Below are positions 7,355-14,759 of a stretch of DNA of 14,759 nucleotides, piece after piece (within the stretch, counting starts at the first letter, position 1; each line of letters begins with the position of its first letter). Location of the stretch: contig WFPG01000168.1 of NCBI GenBank assembly GCA_015487755.1, positions 1 through 14,759 of the forward strand. Reading direction: 5' to 3'. Below the pieces are notes generated by a model. That model was given only the letters and a program-made list of their open reading frames with translations, was not told where the DNA came from and made no database searches. The position numbers and the translations under genes are program-made. Source of the DNA: Acidobacteriota bacterium (GTDB lineage: Bacteria > Acidobacteriota > Holophagae > Thermotomaculales > Thermotomaculaceae).

Positions 7355-7513
7355 AACCCGTGATGGTGGGCAAATTTTGAGCCAACACCATACTATAGGG
7401 AGTCTAATATCCCGGGGGAGAGCAGGCCTTTTCTAAAAGGAAGCCCGAACCGGGATTGTGACGCCCACCTGACGAGGTCAGGGTCAAATATTGCCGCCAC
7501 ACGGTTTCACGGG
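7348..7513 (+). ncRNA. ssrS: 6S RNA (RNA polymerase-binding regulatory RNA)
   Basis: The region folds into the 6S architecture. The closing stem pairs 7348-7369 with 7494-7513, including GTGAAACC (7351-7358) with GGTTTCAC (7503-7510) and TGGTGG (7364-7369) with CCGCCA (7494-7499). A large central bubble contains the small 3'-strand hairpin CCTGAC-GAG-GTCAGG (7468-7482). The apical arm is built on ATCCCGG/CCGGGAT (7409-7415 with 7450-7456), with an inner CCTTTT/AAAAGG hairpin. The 3' strand resembles E. coli 6S in its order CACC-small hairpin-GGGTCA, then GCCGCCA. 6S RNA sequesters housekeeping RNA polymerase by mimicking an open promoter. zapA-6S adjacency is known from proteobacteria. Ends are estimated within a few bases. 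Confidence 0.88.
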
Positions 7514-7526
7514 GTTTTTTGGTGGC
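7493..7526 (+). other. Alternative hairpin competing with the 6S closing stem
   Basis: GCCGCCA (7493-7499) can pair with TGGTGGC (7520-7526), seven pairs including one G-U, around a 20-base loop. The same CCGCCA also pairs with TGGTGG at 7364-7369 inside 6S RNA, so the two folds exclude each other. The hairpin ends 8 bases before the rny ribosome binding site. Seen by base complementarity only; stability was not calculated. Confidence 0.4.
7494..7520 (+). terminator. Possible 3' end signal of 6S RNA: closing-stem strand plus T6
   Basis: The 3' strand of the 6S closing stem (7494-7513) is followed by a G and then six T residues at 7515-7520. A GC-containing stem followed by T6 resembles an intrinsic terminator, although the stem encloses the whole 6S RNA and would have to form across about 165 bases. 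Readthrough into rny must be at least partial unless rny has a promoter that I cannot see. Confidence 0.3.
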
Positions 7527-7545
7527 GTAAGATGAGGAGGTTGAA

Positions 7546-9111
7546 ATGACTATTATACCGTGGATTATTGCCGGTGCTCTTTTCTTGATTTTGCTGGGAT
7601 TGATAGGTTTCATTGCCTATAAATCCAAAAAAGACAAACAACTCCTTGATACTGCTGAATATAAAGTAAAAAACATTATAGAAACAGCAAAGAAGGAAGC
7701 GGAGCAAATCAGGAAGGCTGCTGAAATTGAAGTAAGGGAAATGAAGCAGCAGATCAGGGAAAGGGTTGAGAAAGAGTTAGAAGGCAAAAGAAAGCATCTT
7801 GAAGATTTAGAAAGAAAGTTAGACAAAAAAGAAGACATTCTGGAACAAAGGTCTAATTACCTTGACAAAAAAGACCTTGAATTGCAGCAAAAGGAAAGGG
7901 AAATCAAGCAATTACAGGAAACCCTTTCAAAGGAAAAGGAAGAAGTCCAGAACCTGATTGCAAAGGAAATGCAAAAGTTAGAGCAGATATCAGGTTATTC
8001 AAGGGAAGAGGCAAAGAGAGAGTTAATGCGCCTTCTTGAAGAAGAAGCGAAAAAAGACATTGTTAAAAAGTTAAGAAAGATGGAAGAAGAGGCGGAGTTT
8101 ACGGCGAAAAACAAGGCAAGGGAGATTATAAGCCTTGCTATTCAAAAGTCTGCTTCAGATTATGTTTCTGAATCAACAGTATCTGTTGTTGACCTTCCTA
8201 ACGACGAGATGAAGGGAAGGATAATAGGCAGAGAAGGAAGGAATATCAGGGCTATTGAAAAGGCAACAGGGGTTGATTTGATTATTGACGATACACCGGA
8301 GGCTGTAATCCTTTCTTCATTTGACCCGATTAGAAGGGAAGTTGCAAGGCTTGCACTTGAGAAACTTATTGCAGACGGAAGGATTCACCCGGCGAGAATT
8401 GAAGATGTTGTTGAAAAGGTAAAACTTGAACTTGACGCAGAGATTAAAAAAGAAGGTGAAAACACCGTATTTGAATTGGGAATAGGGGATATTCACCCCA
8501 AACTTATTAAATTGATAGGAAGGCTAAAGTACAGGACTTCATACGGGCAGAACATACTTCAGCACTCAAAAGAGGTTGCCTACATTGCCGCATTTATGGC
8601 TCATGAGTTAGGGGCAAATGTTAAGGTTGCCAAAAGGGCTGCTTTGCTTCACGATATAGGTAAGGCTATTGACAAAGAGGTTGAGGGAACCCATGTTGAA
8701 ATAGGCGTTGATTTATTGAGAAGGTTTGGGGAATCTGAAGAGGTTATCCATGCTGTTGAGGCGCACCACGGAGATGTTGAGGCTAAAACCGTTGAGGCGG
8801 TTATCGTTCAATCTGCAGACGCTTTAAGCGCCGCAAGGCCGGGTGCGAGAAGGGAAATCCTTGAAAGTTATATTAGAAGGCTTGAAAAACTTGAAGAGAT
8901 TGCCTCTTCTTTTGAAGGGGTTCAAAAGTCATACGCTATTCAGGCAGGCAGGGAGATAAGGGTAATTGTTAACAGCGACCTTGTTGACGACGATAAAATA
9001 TACTGGCTTTCAAAAGAAATTGCAAAAAGGATTGAAGAAGAACTTGACTATCCCGGCCAGATAAAGGTAACAATTATAAGGGAAACAAGGGCTGTTGAAT
9101 ACGCAAGGTAA
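7546..9111 (+). CDS. rny: Ribonuclease Y
   Basis: Membrane-anchored endoribonuclease that starts mRNA decay and processes structured RNAs. All parts of the 521-aa protein are present in the usual order: an N-terminal membrane helix (about residues 4-25, [20 protein letters not shown]), a long charged coiled coil (about 30-190), a KH domain (about 210-275, with [15 protein letters not shown] at 224-238), an HD domain (about 335-430, H369-D370 in [10 protein letters not shown], with H340 upstream) and the C-terminal RNase Y domain. Length is typical (B. subtilis 520). A strong AGGAGG ribosome binding site lies at 7535-7540. The next gene, ymdB, is also its neighbour in B. subtilis and many other bacteria. 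Confidence 0.97.
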   Translation: MTIIPWIIAGALFLILLGLIGFIAYKSKKDKQLLDTAEYKVKNIIETAKKEAEQIRKAAEIEVREMKQQIRERVEKELEGKRKHLEDLERKLDKKEDILEQRSNYLDKKDLELQQKEREIKQLQETLSKEKEEVQNLIAKEMQKLEQISGYSREEAKRELMRLLEEEAKKDIVKKLRKMEEEAEFTAKNKAREIISLAIQKSASDYVSESTVSVVDLPNDEMKGRIIGREGRNIRAIEKATGVDLIIDDTPEAVILSSFDPIRREVARLALEKLIADGRIHPARIEDVVEKVKLELDAEIKKEGENTVFELGIGDIHPKLIKLIGRLKYRTSYGQNILQHSKEVAYIAAFMAHELGANVKVAKRAALLHDIGKAIDKEVEGTHVEIGVDLLRRFGESEEVIHAVEAHHGDVEAKTVEAVIVQSADALSAARPGARREILESYIRRLEKLEEIASSFEGVQKSYAIQAGREIRVIVNSDLVDDDKIYWLSKEIAKRIEEELDYPGQIKVTIIRETRAVEYAR

Positions 9112-9114
9112 AAG

Positions 9115-9912
9115 ATGAAAATTCTATTTATAGGCGATATTGTCGGAAAAACAGGCAGGGCTTCGGTTAAAGAAACCCTGCCCTTTCTTTTTAAAAAGGA
9201 AAATATAGATTACACAATAGCAAACTGTGAAAACCTTGCCCACGGAAACGGTATTACCGAGGAAACAATAAAAGAGATGAGGGAAACAGGTATTAAGTGT
9301 TTTACTTCGGGAAACCACATATTTGACAAAAAAGCGGCTTTTGACTTTATAGAAGATTATCCCGATGTTTTAAGGCCTTTAAACTATCCCCCCTCTGTAC
9401 CCGGACACACATACAGGATTGAAAAATTGCCGGGGAATAAAACACTGTTAATCACAAACCTTTTAGGAAGGGCTTTTATGCCGCCTATAGATTGCCCTTT
9501 CAGGGCACTTGAGAGACTATTGGAAGAAAAAAAAGCAGACTATGTTTTTGTGGACTTCCATGCGGAGGCTACCGCCGAAAAGGCGGCTTTTGCAAACTAC
9601 TTTGACGGCAAGGTTGATGTTGTTGTAGGGACACATACCCATGTTCAAACCGCAGACGAAAGAATGCTGCCGAAAGGCACCCTTTTTATTACAGATGTGG
9701 GGATGTGCGGTGCTTCCGATTCAATAATCGGGGTGAAAAAAGAGGCTGCTATAAAAAGAATGGTTACAGGGCTTCCTCAAAGGTTTGAGCCTGCAGGGGG
9801 AGATTGGTGGTTTTGTGCGGTTTTGATAAATTTGTCCGAAAACGAAAGAAGCATAAAAAGGATTTTCTTTAAATCAAAAAAGGAGTTTGAGCAATGGAAA
9901 TTGAAGAATTAA
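9115..9912 (+). CDS. ymdB: YmdB-family metallophosphoesterase (2',3'-cyclic-nucleotide 2'-phosphodiesterase)
   Basis: A 265-aa protein of the TIGR00282/YmdB family. The B. subtilis enzyme hydrolyses 2',3'-cyclic nucleotides and affects biofilm and RNA metabolism. The metal and catalytic residues fall at nearly the same positions as in B. subtilis: Asp8, Glu39-Asn40, Asn67-His68 (in SGNH), His149, and His174/His176 in GTHTHVQT. Start is an ATG three bases after the rny stop. Cyclic nucleotides are products of RNA decay, so the pairing with RNase Y is sensible, though a direct functional link is not proven. The 3' end overlaps the next gene by 19 bases. Confidence 0.93.
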   Translation: MKILFIGDIVGKTGRASVKETLPFLFKKENIDYTIANCENLAHGNGITEETIKEMRETGIKCFTSGNHIFDKKAAFDFIEDYPDVLRPLNYPPSVPGHTYRIEKLPGNKTLLITNLLGRAFMPPIDCPFRALERLLEEKKADYVFVDFHAEATAEKAAFANYFDGKVDVVVGTHTHVQTADERMLPKGTLFITDVGMCGASDSIIGVKKEAAIKRMVTGLPQRFEPAGGDWWFCAVLINLSENERSIKRIFFKSKKEFEQWKLKN

Positions 9913-10169
9913 GCATAGAATGGTACGACAACGGGGAGTTGGTTGTAGAAGAACTTGACAAATTTGTCCTTTCAAAAGGCGGTGCATGGGTTACAGTTGT
10001 TTACCTTTACAGGGAAAAGGGAAGGGACGGAGAATTCGGAGAAAAAAAAGTAAGGCTTGTTAAGTACCAGAAGAGAAACGGCAGGTACAATGCCCATTCA
10101 AAGTTCAATATTACAAATGAAAAACAGGTAAAAAAGTTAATAGAAAAATTAGAAGAATGGTTTAAATAG
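9894..10169 (+). CDS. Conserved-looking small protein of unknown function
   Basis: A 91-aa acidic/basic mixed protein that begins inside the end of ymdB (19-base overlap), with AAGGAG about 10 bases upstream of its ATG. The pattern is orderly: an acidic N-terminus, a beta-rich centre (GAWVTVVYLYREK, about 30-42; KKVRLVKYQKRNGRY, about 50-64), a FNI segment, and a C-terminal amphipathic helix ending EKLEEWFK. There is no signal peptide, membrane segment or cysteine, so it should be cytosolic. I have an impression of similar short hypothetical proteins in deltaproteobacteria and acidobacteria but cannot name the family. The beta-rich basic core would fit nucleic-acid or protein binding; that is a guess. 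Its stop codon forms part of the rsmA ribosome binding site. Confidence 0.85.
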   Translation: MEIEELSIEWYDNGELVVEELDKFVLSKGGAWVTVVYLYREKGRDGEFGEKKVRLVKYQKRNGRYNAHSKFNITNEKQVKKLIEKLEEWFK

Positions 10170-10178
10170 GAATTTAAG

Positions 10179-10934
10179 TTGAGAAAGAAATCCCTGGGGC
10201 AGCACTTTCTCACAAACCCGCAGATAGCGGAAAAGATTGTTTCATACTTAAAAGAAGATGATGTTTGTGTTGAAATAGGTGCAGGAGAGGGGATATTAAC
10301 TCAATTTCTTGTAGAAAAATTCTCAAAAATAATAGTAATTGAAAAAGACTCTGATTTAATCCCTTTTTTGAAAGAAAAATTCAAAGAAAAGTGCGAGATA
10401 ATAAACGGAGATATTCTCAAAGACGGTGAAAGCGTTTTTTCAAGCCTTAAAAGTTTTTCCGTTGCCTCAAATTTGCCTTACAACATATCTTCCCCCGTGA
10501 CAATTTTGCTTTTACGTTATTTTAATAAAATCCCTGAAATGGTTTTAATGTATCAAAAAGAGGTTGCGGATAAGATTGCGAAGGAAGTTTCCCTTCTTTC
10601 CTGTGCTGTTTACCCCTTTTATGAGGTAAAAGAGGTTTTAAAACTGAAACCCGGTGCTTTTTCCCCGTCGCCGAAGGTTGACTCTTCCGTTTTGCACTTT
10701 GAAAGAAAACAAGATATCCCTGACATTAACTTTAAAAGATACCTTAATTTCTTAAAGGTTGCATTTCAAAACAGGAGAAAGGTGCTTTTTAAGAAGTTAA
10801 GGGGAATGATAAAAGAGGATAAACTAAAAACTATTTACACTAAATTAAATTTGAGAGAAGATGTTAGAATAGACGGTATGAATGTTGATGAAATATTTAA
10901 ACTTTACACAGAGGTTTTCAATGAAAAGATTTAA
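10179..10934 (+). CDS. rsmA: 16S rRNA adenine-N6-dimethyltransferase RsmA (KsgA), TTG start
   Basis: Dimethylates the two adjacent adenines near the 3' end of 16S rRNA using S-adenosylmethionine and acts as a late 30S assembly checkpoint. The 251-aa product has the family start (KKSLGQHFL, residues 3-11), SAM motif I EIGAGEG (32-38), the catalytic NLPY (98-101) followed by NISSPV, and GAFSPSPKVDSSV. The TTG at 10179 fits the canonical N-terminus exactly; TAGGAA at 10167-10172, overlapping the stop of the previous gene, is the ribosome binding site. After QKEVADKI the loop that in E. coli contains a YGRLSV sequence is about five residues shorter and its Tyr-Gly is absent. The C-terminus overlaps the lipoprotein gene by 14 bases. 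Confidence 0.95.
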   Translation: MRKKSLGQHFLTNPQIAEKIVSYLKEDDVCVEIGAGEGILTQFLVEKFSKIIVIEKDSDLIPFLKEKFKEKCEIINGDILKDGESVFSSLKSFSVASNLPYNISSPVTILLLRYFNKIPEMVLMYQKEVADKIAKEVSLLSCAVYPFYEVKEVLKLKPGAFSPSPKVDSSVLHFERKQDIPDINFKRYLNFLKVAFQNRRKVLFKKLRGMIKEDKLKTIYTKLNLREDVRIDGMNVDEIFKLYTEVFNEKI

Positions 10935-12078
10935 ACTTATATCTCTATTTTTGCTTTTTTTAACCCTTGTTTCCTGCGGCGGGGGAAGCGCAAAGGTTTC
11001 CGCTGATACAAGTTTTCAGGATTATTCTTTTTTAGGGCGAGGAAGTTATGTCGGACAGTATTTTCCCACCCAATCTTTCAGGGAATGCACCCCTGAAGAG
11101 GTGGGAATGGACTCAAAAGGTTTGGTTAAGGTTTACAACTATGCGGCAAACCCCGAGATTAAGACCGAAGGCTTAATTGTAATTAAAGACAATTACATTG
11201 TCCTTGAAACCTACCTTAACGGTTTTTCCCCAGATGATTTGCACGAAAGTTACTCGGTGGCAAAGAGTTTTGCCTCGTGCCTTGTAGGTATAGCAATAGA
11301 TAAAGGTTATATCTCAAACGAAAACGAATTTGTTTTCAATTACTATCCCCAATGGAATGAGTTAAACGGCAGTGATTTAAGAAAGAAAATTACAATTAAA
11401 AACCTTTTAACAATGACAAGCGGGTTGAAATGGAATGAAGAAGACTATTACAACGACACCTCACAAAATGACGCTTTTATTATGTATGAGACTGCAGACA
11501 ATTACCTTGAATATATTTTAAACAAGCCCTGTATTTATAAGCCGGGCACCCACTTTAACTACTCGAGCGGCGACACAATGCTTTTAAGCGGGGTTTTGAA
11601 AGAAGCGGTTAATGAAGATGTTGAGCAGTTTGCCGTTGAAAACCTGTTTAACAAAATAGGAATCAAAAGGCATTACTGGGAAAGGGATAAAGCGGGAAAC
11701 CTTATAACTGCATGGGGGTTAGGCTTAACATTAAGGGATTACGCAAGGTTCGGCATACTCTATCTAAACAAAGGAAATTGGAACGGCGAACAGGTTGTTA
11801 GCAAAGAGTGGGTTGAAAAATCGGTGTCCCCTGCATACCCTGATATAAACTACTATGGCTATTCATTCTGGTTAATCCCTGTCTTTCCAGACTATAAACA
11901 GTATAACTTGCCTGACGATATTTACCTTGCATGGGGAATTCATACCCAGCAGATATTTGTTATCCCCGATTACAACATAGTGGTTGTAAGGTTAGGAAAT
12001 GACAATGACCCTGCCCATGATAAATGGGTTGAGACAGAATTTTTAAGGCTGTTGCTTGACTGTGTAAGGGAGAGGTAA
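10921..12078 (+). CDS. Serine hydrolase lipoprotein, beta-lactamase/esterase (class C-like) family
   Basis: A 385-aa lipoprotein. The signal peptide ends in the lipobox LVSC, with Cys19 as the lipidation site, followed by a Gly/Ser-rich linker. The hydrolase domain has the beta-lactamase-family motifs: S112-V-A-K115 (nucleophile and general base), Y214-S-S (replacing YxN) and a C-terminal segment HTQQ (341-344) before IFVIPDYNIVVVRLG. This set resembles 6-aminohexanoate-dimer hydrolase/EstB-type esterases more than true AmpC, so antibiotic hydrolysis is not implied; the substrate is unknown. I chose the ATG at 10921 over the in-frame ATG at 10882 because it directly starts the signal peptide and has a GAGG-type site upstream. 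It overlaps rsmA by 14 bases and the next gene by one base. Confidence 0.9.
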   Translation: MKRFKLISLFLLFLTLVSCGGGSAKVSADTSFQDYSFLGRGSYVGQYFPTQSFRECTPEEVGMDSKGLVKVYNYAANPEIKTEGLIVIKDNYIVLETYLNGFSPDDLHESYSVAKSFASCLVGIAIDKGYISNENEFVFNYYPQWNELNGSDLRKKITIKNLLTMTSGLKWNEEDYYNDTSQNDAFIMYETADNYLEYILNKPCIYKPGTHFNYSSGDTMLLSGVLKEAVNEDVEQFAVENLFNKIGIKRHYWERDKAGNLITAWGLGLTLRDYARFGILYLNKGNWNGEQVVSKEWVEKSVSPAYPDINYYGYSFWLIPVFPDYKQYNLPDDIYLAWGIHTQQIFVIPDYNIVVVRLGNDNDPAHDKWVETEFLRLLLDCVRER

Positions 12079-12914
12079 TGCATCGAAAAAAATACTTTAA
12101 ACCGGCAAGGAAAAACATATTCAGTTGCTTTGTTGAAAAAGAGAGGTTTTTAGGCTTGCCTACAAAAGAATTAGCCGATTTTGTTGCGTGTAAAAGAGGG
12201 AATATAAGAAAAGAATTAATACTTTCCCTTGCAAGTTTGGTTGAAACCGTTGACCATATAAGGGATTTTGATTGCTTTCGTTCGTCCGGAAAACTTGACG
12301 AATTTTTGAGAATGCTTGATTTACCTAAAGAGGATTTAGTTAAATTAAAGTTTTTAATACTTGCTTTTTTTGAAAAACACAGTGAAAACTCAAGCGGTTA
12401 CGAAATACCCCAGGACGATGTAATCTCTTTAAGAAAAGGCAGGCTTTTTGAAGAGATCTTGTACAGAATCGGGCCTGTGAAAAAGGGAGAGGTTGATTTG
12501 CTTTCAATGCATTGCCAGCCTATGCTGAACAGGGAAATTCTTGAAATAAAATGCGGAAAAGAAGAGATTACAGGGAAAAACCTTGATGTTGTTTTCTGGG
12601 GCAAAGATTACATTGAAGGATACGAATGCAAATCCTGTGTCAATTACTTTATAGATTTAGGCAAATCCAACACTGAAAAGGGTAAAAAAGTAAGGGAAAA
12701 GATAAGGTACTTAAACCAATTGGCTAAAACCCTGAAACAATACTTTAAAGAGGTTCACATTGTGCTTGCTTCCTTTTCCCCCGAAGAAGATGTAAACAAA
12801 CAAATTCCCCTTTTGCGTAAGTGGGTATCGGAATGCGAGGGGGATTCAACTTTATATTTTAAGGTGTTGGGGATTGAAAAATTGCTTTATTTTATTGATA
12901 AAAAATCATTTTAG
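12078..12914 (+). CDS. Uncharacterised protein with PD-(D/E)XK nuclease-like motifs
   Basis: A 278-aa protein I do not recognise as a named family. Its N-terminal half (1-115) looks helical and acidic/basic mixed. The second half has the layout of a PD-(D/E)XK nuclease core: a helix with G121-R-L-F-E-E126, a strand ending NLD170, then VVFWGKDYIEGY and a strand with E183-C-K185-S, then a long helix (about 201-222) and a strand VHIVLASF (226-233). Asp170, Glu183 and Lys185 would be the metal/catalytic triad and Glu125 or Glu126 the helix acid. Eight cysteines are scattered without a clear zinc motif. No signal peptide or membrane segment. Its ATG shares one base with the stop of the lipoprotein gene (TAATG), so translation is probably coupled. 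The nuclease assignment is inference from pattern; target unknown. Confidence 0.8.
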   Translation: MHRKKYFKPARKNIFSCFVEKERFLGLPTKELADFVACKRGNIRKELILSLASLVETVDHIRDFDCFRSSGKLDEFLRMLDLPKEDLVKLKFLILAFFEKHSENSSGYEIPQDDVISLRKGRLFEEILYRIGPVKKGEVDLLSMHCQPMLNREILEIKCGKEEITGKNLDVVFWGKDYIEGYECKSCVNYFIDLGKSNTEKGKKVREKIRYLNQLAKTLKQYFKEVHIVLASFSPEEDVNKQIPLLRKWVSECEGDSTLYFKVLGIEKLLYFIDKKSF

Positions 12915-12923
12915 GGGTTTTAT

Positions 12924-14759
12924 ATGGAAAAAAAGGACAATCTTTTTAAACTATCCGTTGCCGCTTTGGGAGTTGTTTTTGGAGACATCGGAACATCCCC
13001 CCTTTATGCAATTAAAGAGTGCTTTTACGGGGAGTACGGTATAAAGGTAAGCCCTGAAAATATATTCGGGGTGCTTTCCCTTATATTCTGGGCATTAACA
13101 ATTGTTGTAAGTATTAAATACCTTATTTTTGTTATGAACGCTAACAATAATGGTGAAGGCGGAATTATGGCTTTAACCTCTTTAGTTAACCCGAAAAACC
13201 CTAAAAGGACTGGAAGAAAAAGGCTAATACTCATAACAATAGGAATATTTGCCGCATCCTTGCTTTACGGAGACGGAATGATAACCCCCGCAATCTCGGT
13301 AATGAGTGCCATAGAGGGATTAGAGGTTTTAACGGATAAATTTACCCCCTTTGTAATTCCTGTTACAATAGCAATACTTACTGTTTTATTCCTTTTTCAA
13401 AGTAAAGGGACTGCAAAGGTTGGTAAACTCTTCGGGCCTATAATCTTTGTCTGGTTTTTAGTACTTGCAATTTCAGGCGGTTATCATGTTTTGGATAATT
13501 TGAATATATTTAAAGCATTAAACCCGCTGTATGCGGTTAAGTTCTTTTTTACAAATAAAATACACGCATTTATGGTTTTAGGCTCTGTTTTTCTTGTTGT
13601 AACAGGTGCAGAGGCAATGTATGCGGATATGGGGCATTTCGGGAAAAACCCTATAAGGCTAACCTGGTTTTTCGTAGTTTTCCCTGCGCTTTTATTAAAT
13701 TACTTCGGACAGGGGGCAATGCTTTTAAACAACCCTTCTTTAATAAAAAACCCCTTTTTCTCAATGGTGCCCTCTTACCTTTTAATACCTACCGTGATTC
13801 TGGCTACTATGGCAACAATAATTGCCTCTCAGGCGGTAATTACAGGCTCTTTCTCTTTAACAATGCAGGCGGTTGAAATGGGTTATCTGCCGAGATTAAA
13901 GATAATTCATACCTCTGCATTAAAAGAGGGGCAGATCTATGTCCCAATAATAAACTGGATTTTAATGATAGCAACAATTGGACTTGTTATTGGCTTTAAA
14001 TCCTCAACAAAATTAGCAGGGGCGTACGGTGTTGCGGTTACTTCCACAATGCTTGTTACCACAATGCTCTTTGCGGTTGTAGCGGTTGAAAAGTTTAAAT
14101 GGAGCAAAGCAAAAGTCTGGTTTGTTTGCGGTATCTTTGCAATAGTTGACTTGATGTTTTTCTTTGCAAATGTCGGGAAAATAACCCACGGTGCATGGTT
14201 CCCGCTTTTGATAGGGGCAATATTCTTTTTAATCCTTGTTACCTGGAAAAAGGGAAGGGAAATCCTGTCTGAAAGGTACAGGGGGAGTGTAGTTAAACTT
14301 GAGGATTTTAAAACTTCTGAATCCTTTAAAGACGCAGTAAAGGTAAGGGGGAATGCATTCTTTTTTGCGGGCACTCCCGATGTTGTTCCGAGGGCGCTTT
14401 TACACAACATAGAGCACAATAAGGTTATACATTCTCAGGTTATATTTCTTCACTTTGTAACAGAAAGCCTGCCGAGGGTTCCAAATAAGGATAAAATTGA
14501 GATAAAGGATTTAGGTTCAGGTTTTAAATATGTAATTGCAAGATACGGTTTTATGGAAGACAAAAACTTTGAAAATGTTGTATCTCTCATTAAGCAAAAC
14601 GGAGTTGACATAAACGAGGAAGACATAAGCGTATTTTTGGGAAGGCAAAAGATAATAATCGGGGAGCAAAGGGGAATGGCGAAGTGGAGAAAGAAACTAT
14701 ACATAAGAATTGCAAATATGGCTGTTGATTCGATAGAGTACTTTTCCGTTCCCTATGAC
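12924..14759 (+). CDS. kup: Low-affinity potassium transporter Kup, C-terminus cut by window edge
   Basis: Inner-membrane K+ uptake protein of the KUP/HAK/KT family (K+:H+ symport in E. coli). The frame is open for 612 codons from ATG 12924 to the last base, with no stop, so the gene is partial; family length suggests only about ten residues are missing. Signature segments are visible: GVVFGDIGTSPLY (16-28), GEGGIMAL, YGDGMITPAISVMSAIEGLE, GAEAMYADMGHF and ITGSFSLTMQAVEMGYLP. About twelve hydrophobic helices fill residues 10-460, followed by a soluble C-terminal domain. The last visible residues, EYFSVPYD, match the usual near-terminal segment. It starts 9 bases after the nuclease-like gene, with a GGGG-type ribosome binding site overlapping that gene's stop. 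Confidence 0.96.
   Translation, partial: MEKKDNLFKLSVAALGVVFGDIGTSPLYAIKECFYGEYGIKVSPENIFGVLSLIFWALTIVVSIKYLIFVMNANNNGEGGIMALTSLVNPKNPKRTGRKRLILITIGIFAASLLYGDGMITPAISVMSAIEGLEVLTDKFTPFVIPVTIAILTVLFLFQSKGTAKVGKLFGPIIFVWFLVLAISGGYHVLDNLNIFKALNPLYAVKFFFTNKIHAFMVLGSVFLVVTGAEAMYADMGHFGKNPIRLTWFFVVFPALLLNYFGQGAMLLNNPSLIKNPFFSMVPSYLLIPTVILATMATIIASQAVITGSFSLTMQAVEMGYLPRLKIIHTSALKEGQIYVPIINWILMIATIGLVIGFKSSTKLAGAYGVAVTSTMLVTTMLFAVVAVEKFKWSKAKVWFVCGIFAIVDLMFFFANVGKITHGAWFPLLIGAIFFLILVTWKKGREILSERYRGSVVKLEDFKTSESFKDAVKVRGNAFFFAGTPDVVPRALLHNIEHNKVIHSQVIFLHFVTESLPRVPNKDKIEIKDLGSGFKYVIARYGFMEDKNFENVVSLIKQNGVDINEEDISVFLGRQKIIIGEQRGMAKWRKKLYIRIANMAVDSIEYFSVPYD

Noticed and set aside
10882..10920. Upstream ATG that would extend the lipoprotein by 13 residues
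   Set aside because: The extension lies inside rsmA and would bury the signal peptide behind extra residues; the ATG at 10921 gives a correct lipoprotein signal and ribosome binding site spacing.
10921..12078. Antibiotic-resistance beta-lactamase
   Set aside because: SxxK is present, but YxN is replaced by YSS and the C-terminal motif resembles esterase/amide hydrolase relatives; the family is mostly not involved in resistance.
13937..14419. Minus-strand open frame of 160 codons
   Set aside because: It is antisense to kup, whose frame is continuous and carries family motifs; the minus product has no recognisable features.

Overview
The window looks like a core-genome segment of a low-to-moderate GC (roughly 40% by eye), Gram-negative-type bacterium. 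Every complete gene lies on the + strand. The coding strand is rich in purines, arginine is written mostly AGA/AGG, isoleucine often ATA, and the proteins are rich in Lys and Glu. That composition suggests a thermophile, but this is inference. The gene order and the presence of both RNase Y and 6S RNA would fit Acidobacteriota or a deltaproteobacterium-like lineage. The species cannot be named from sequence alone.

Layout. Positions 1-326 (- strand) hold the start of a secreted protein of unknown function, cut by the window edge. A non-coding divergent region of about 170 bases follows, then tRNA-Val(GAC) at 498-572. From 595 runs a translation operon: thrS, infC (unusual ATT start), rpmI, rplT, pheS and pheT (a short form lacking the N-terminal tRNA-binding domain). 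It continues without a break into a ZapB-like coiled-coil gene and zapA. A 6S RNA (about 7348-7513) begins within the last codons of zapA and ends just before rny. Then come rny (RNase Y), ymdB, an uncharacterised 91-aa gene, rsmA (TTG start), a serine-hydrolase lipoprotein, an uncharacterised 278-aa protein with PD-(D/E)XK nuclease-like motifs, and kup (K+ uptake), which runs off the right edge about ten residues before its expected end.

How they work together. The first block makes two aminoacyl-tRNA synthetases, initiation factor 3 and two 50S proteins. A good promoter-like sequence overlaps the thrS stop codon and could uncouple infC-rplT-pheST from thrS. The zapB-like/zapA pair links this block to Z-ring assembly. 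6S RNA, RNase Y and YmdB form an RNA-control cluster, and RsmA adds 16S rRNA maturation. The 3' genes (91-aa protein, rsmA, lipoprotein, nuclease-like, kup) overlap or sit within 9 bases of one another, so they are probably translated from one message although their functions look unrelated.

Most of the window is ordinary housekeeping. The least explained parts are the nuclease-like protein at 12078-12914, the 91-aa protein at 9894-10169, the structure joining zapA, 6S RNA and rny, and the short PheT. No CRISPR array, insertion sequence, prophage or clear defence island is visible.
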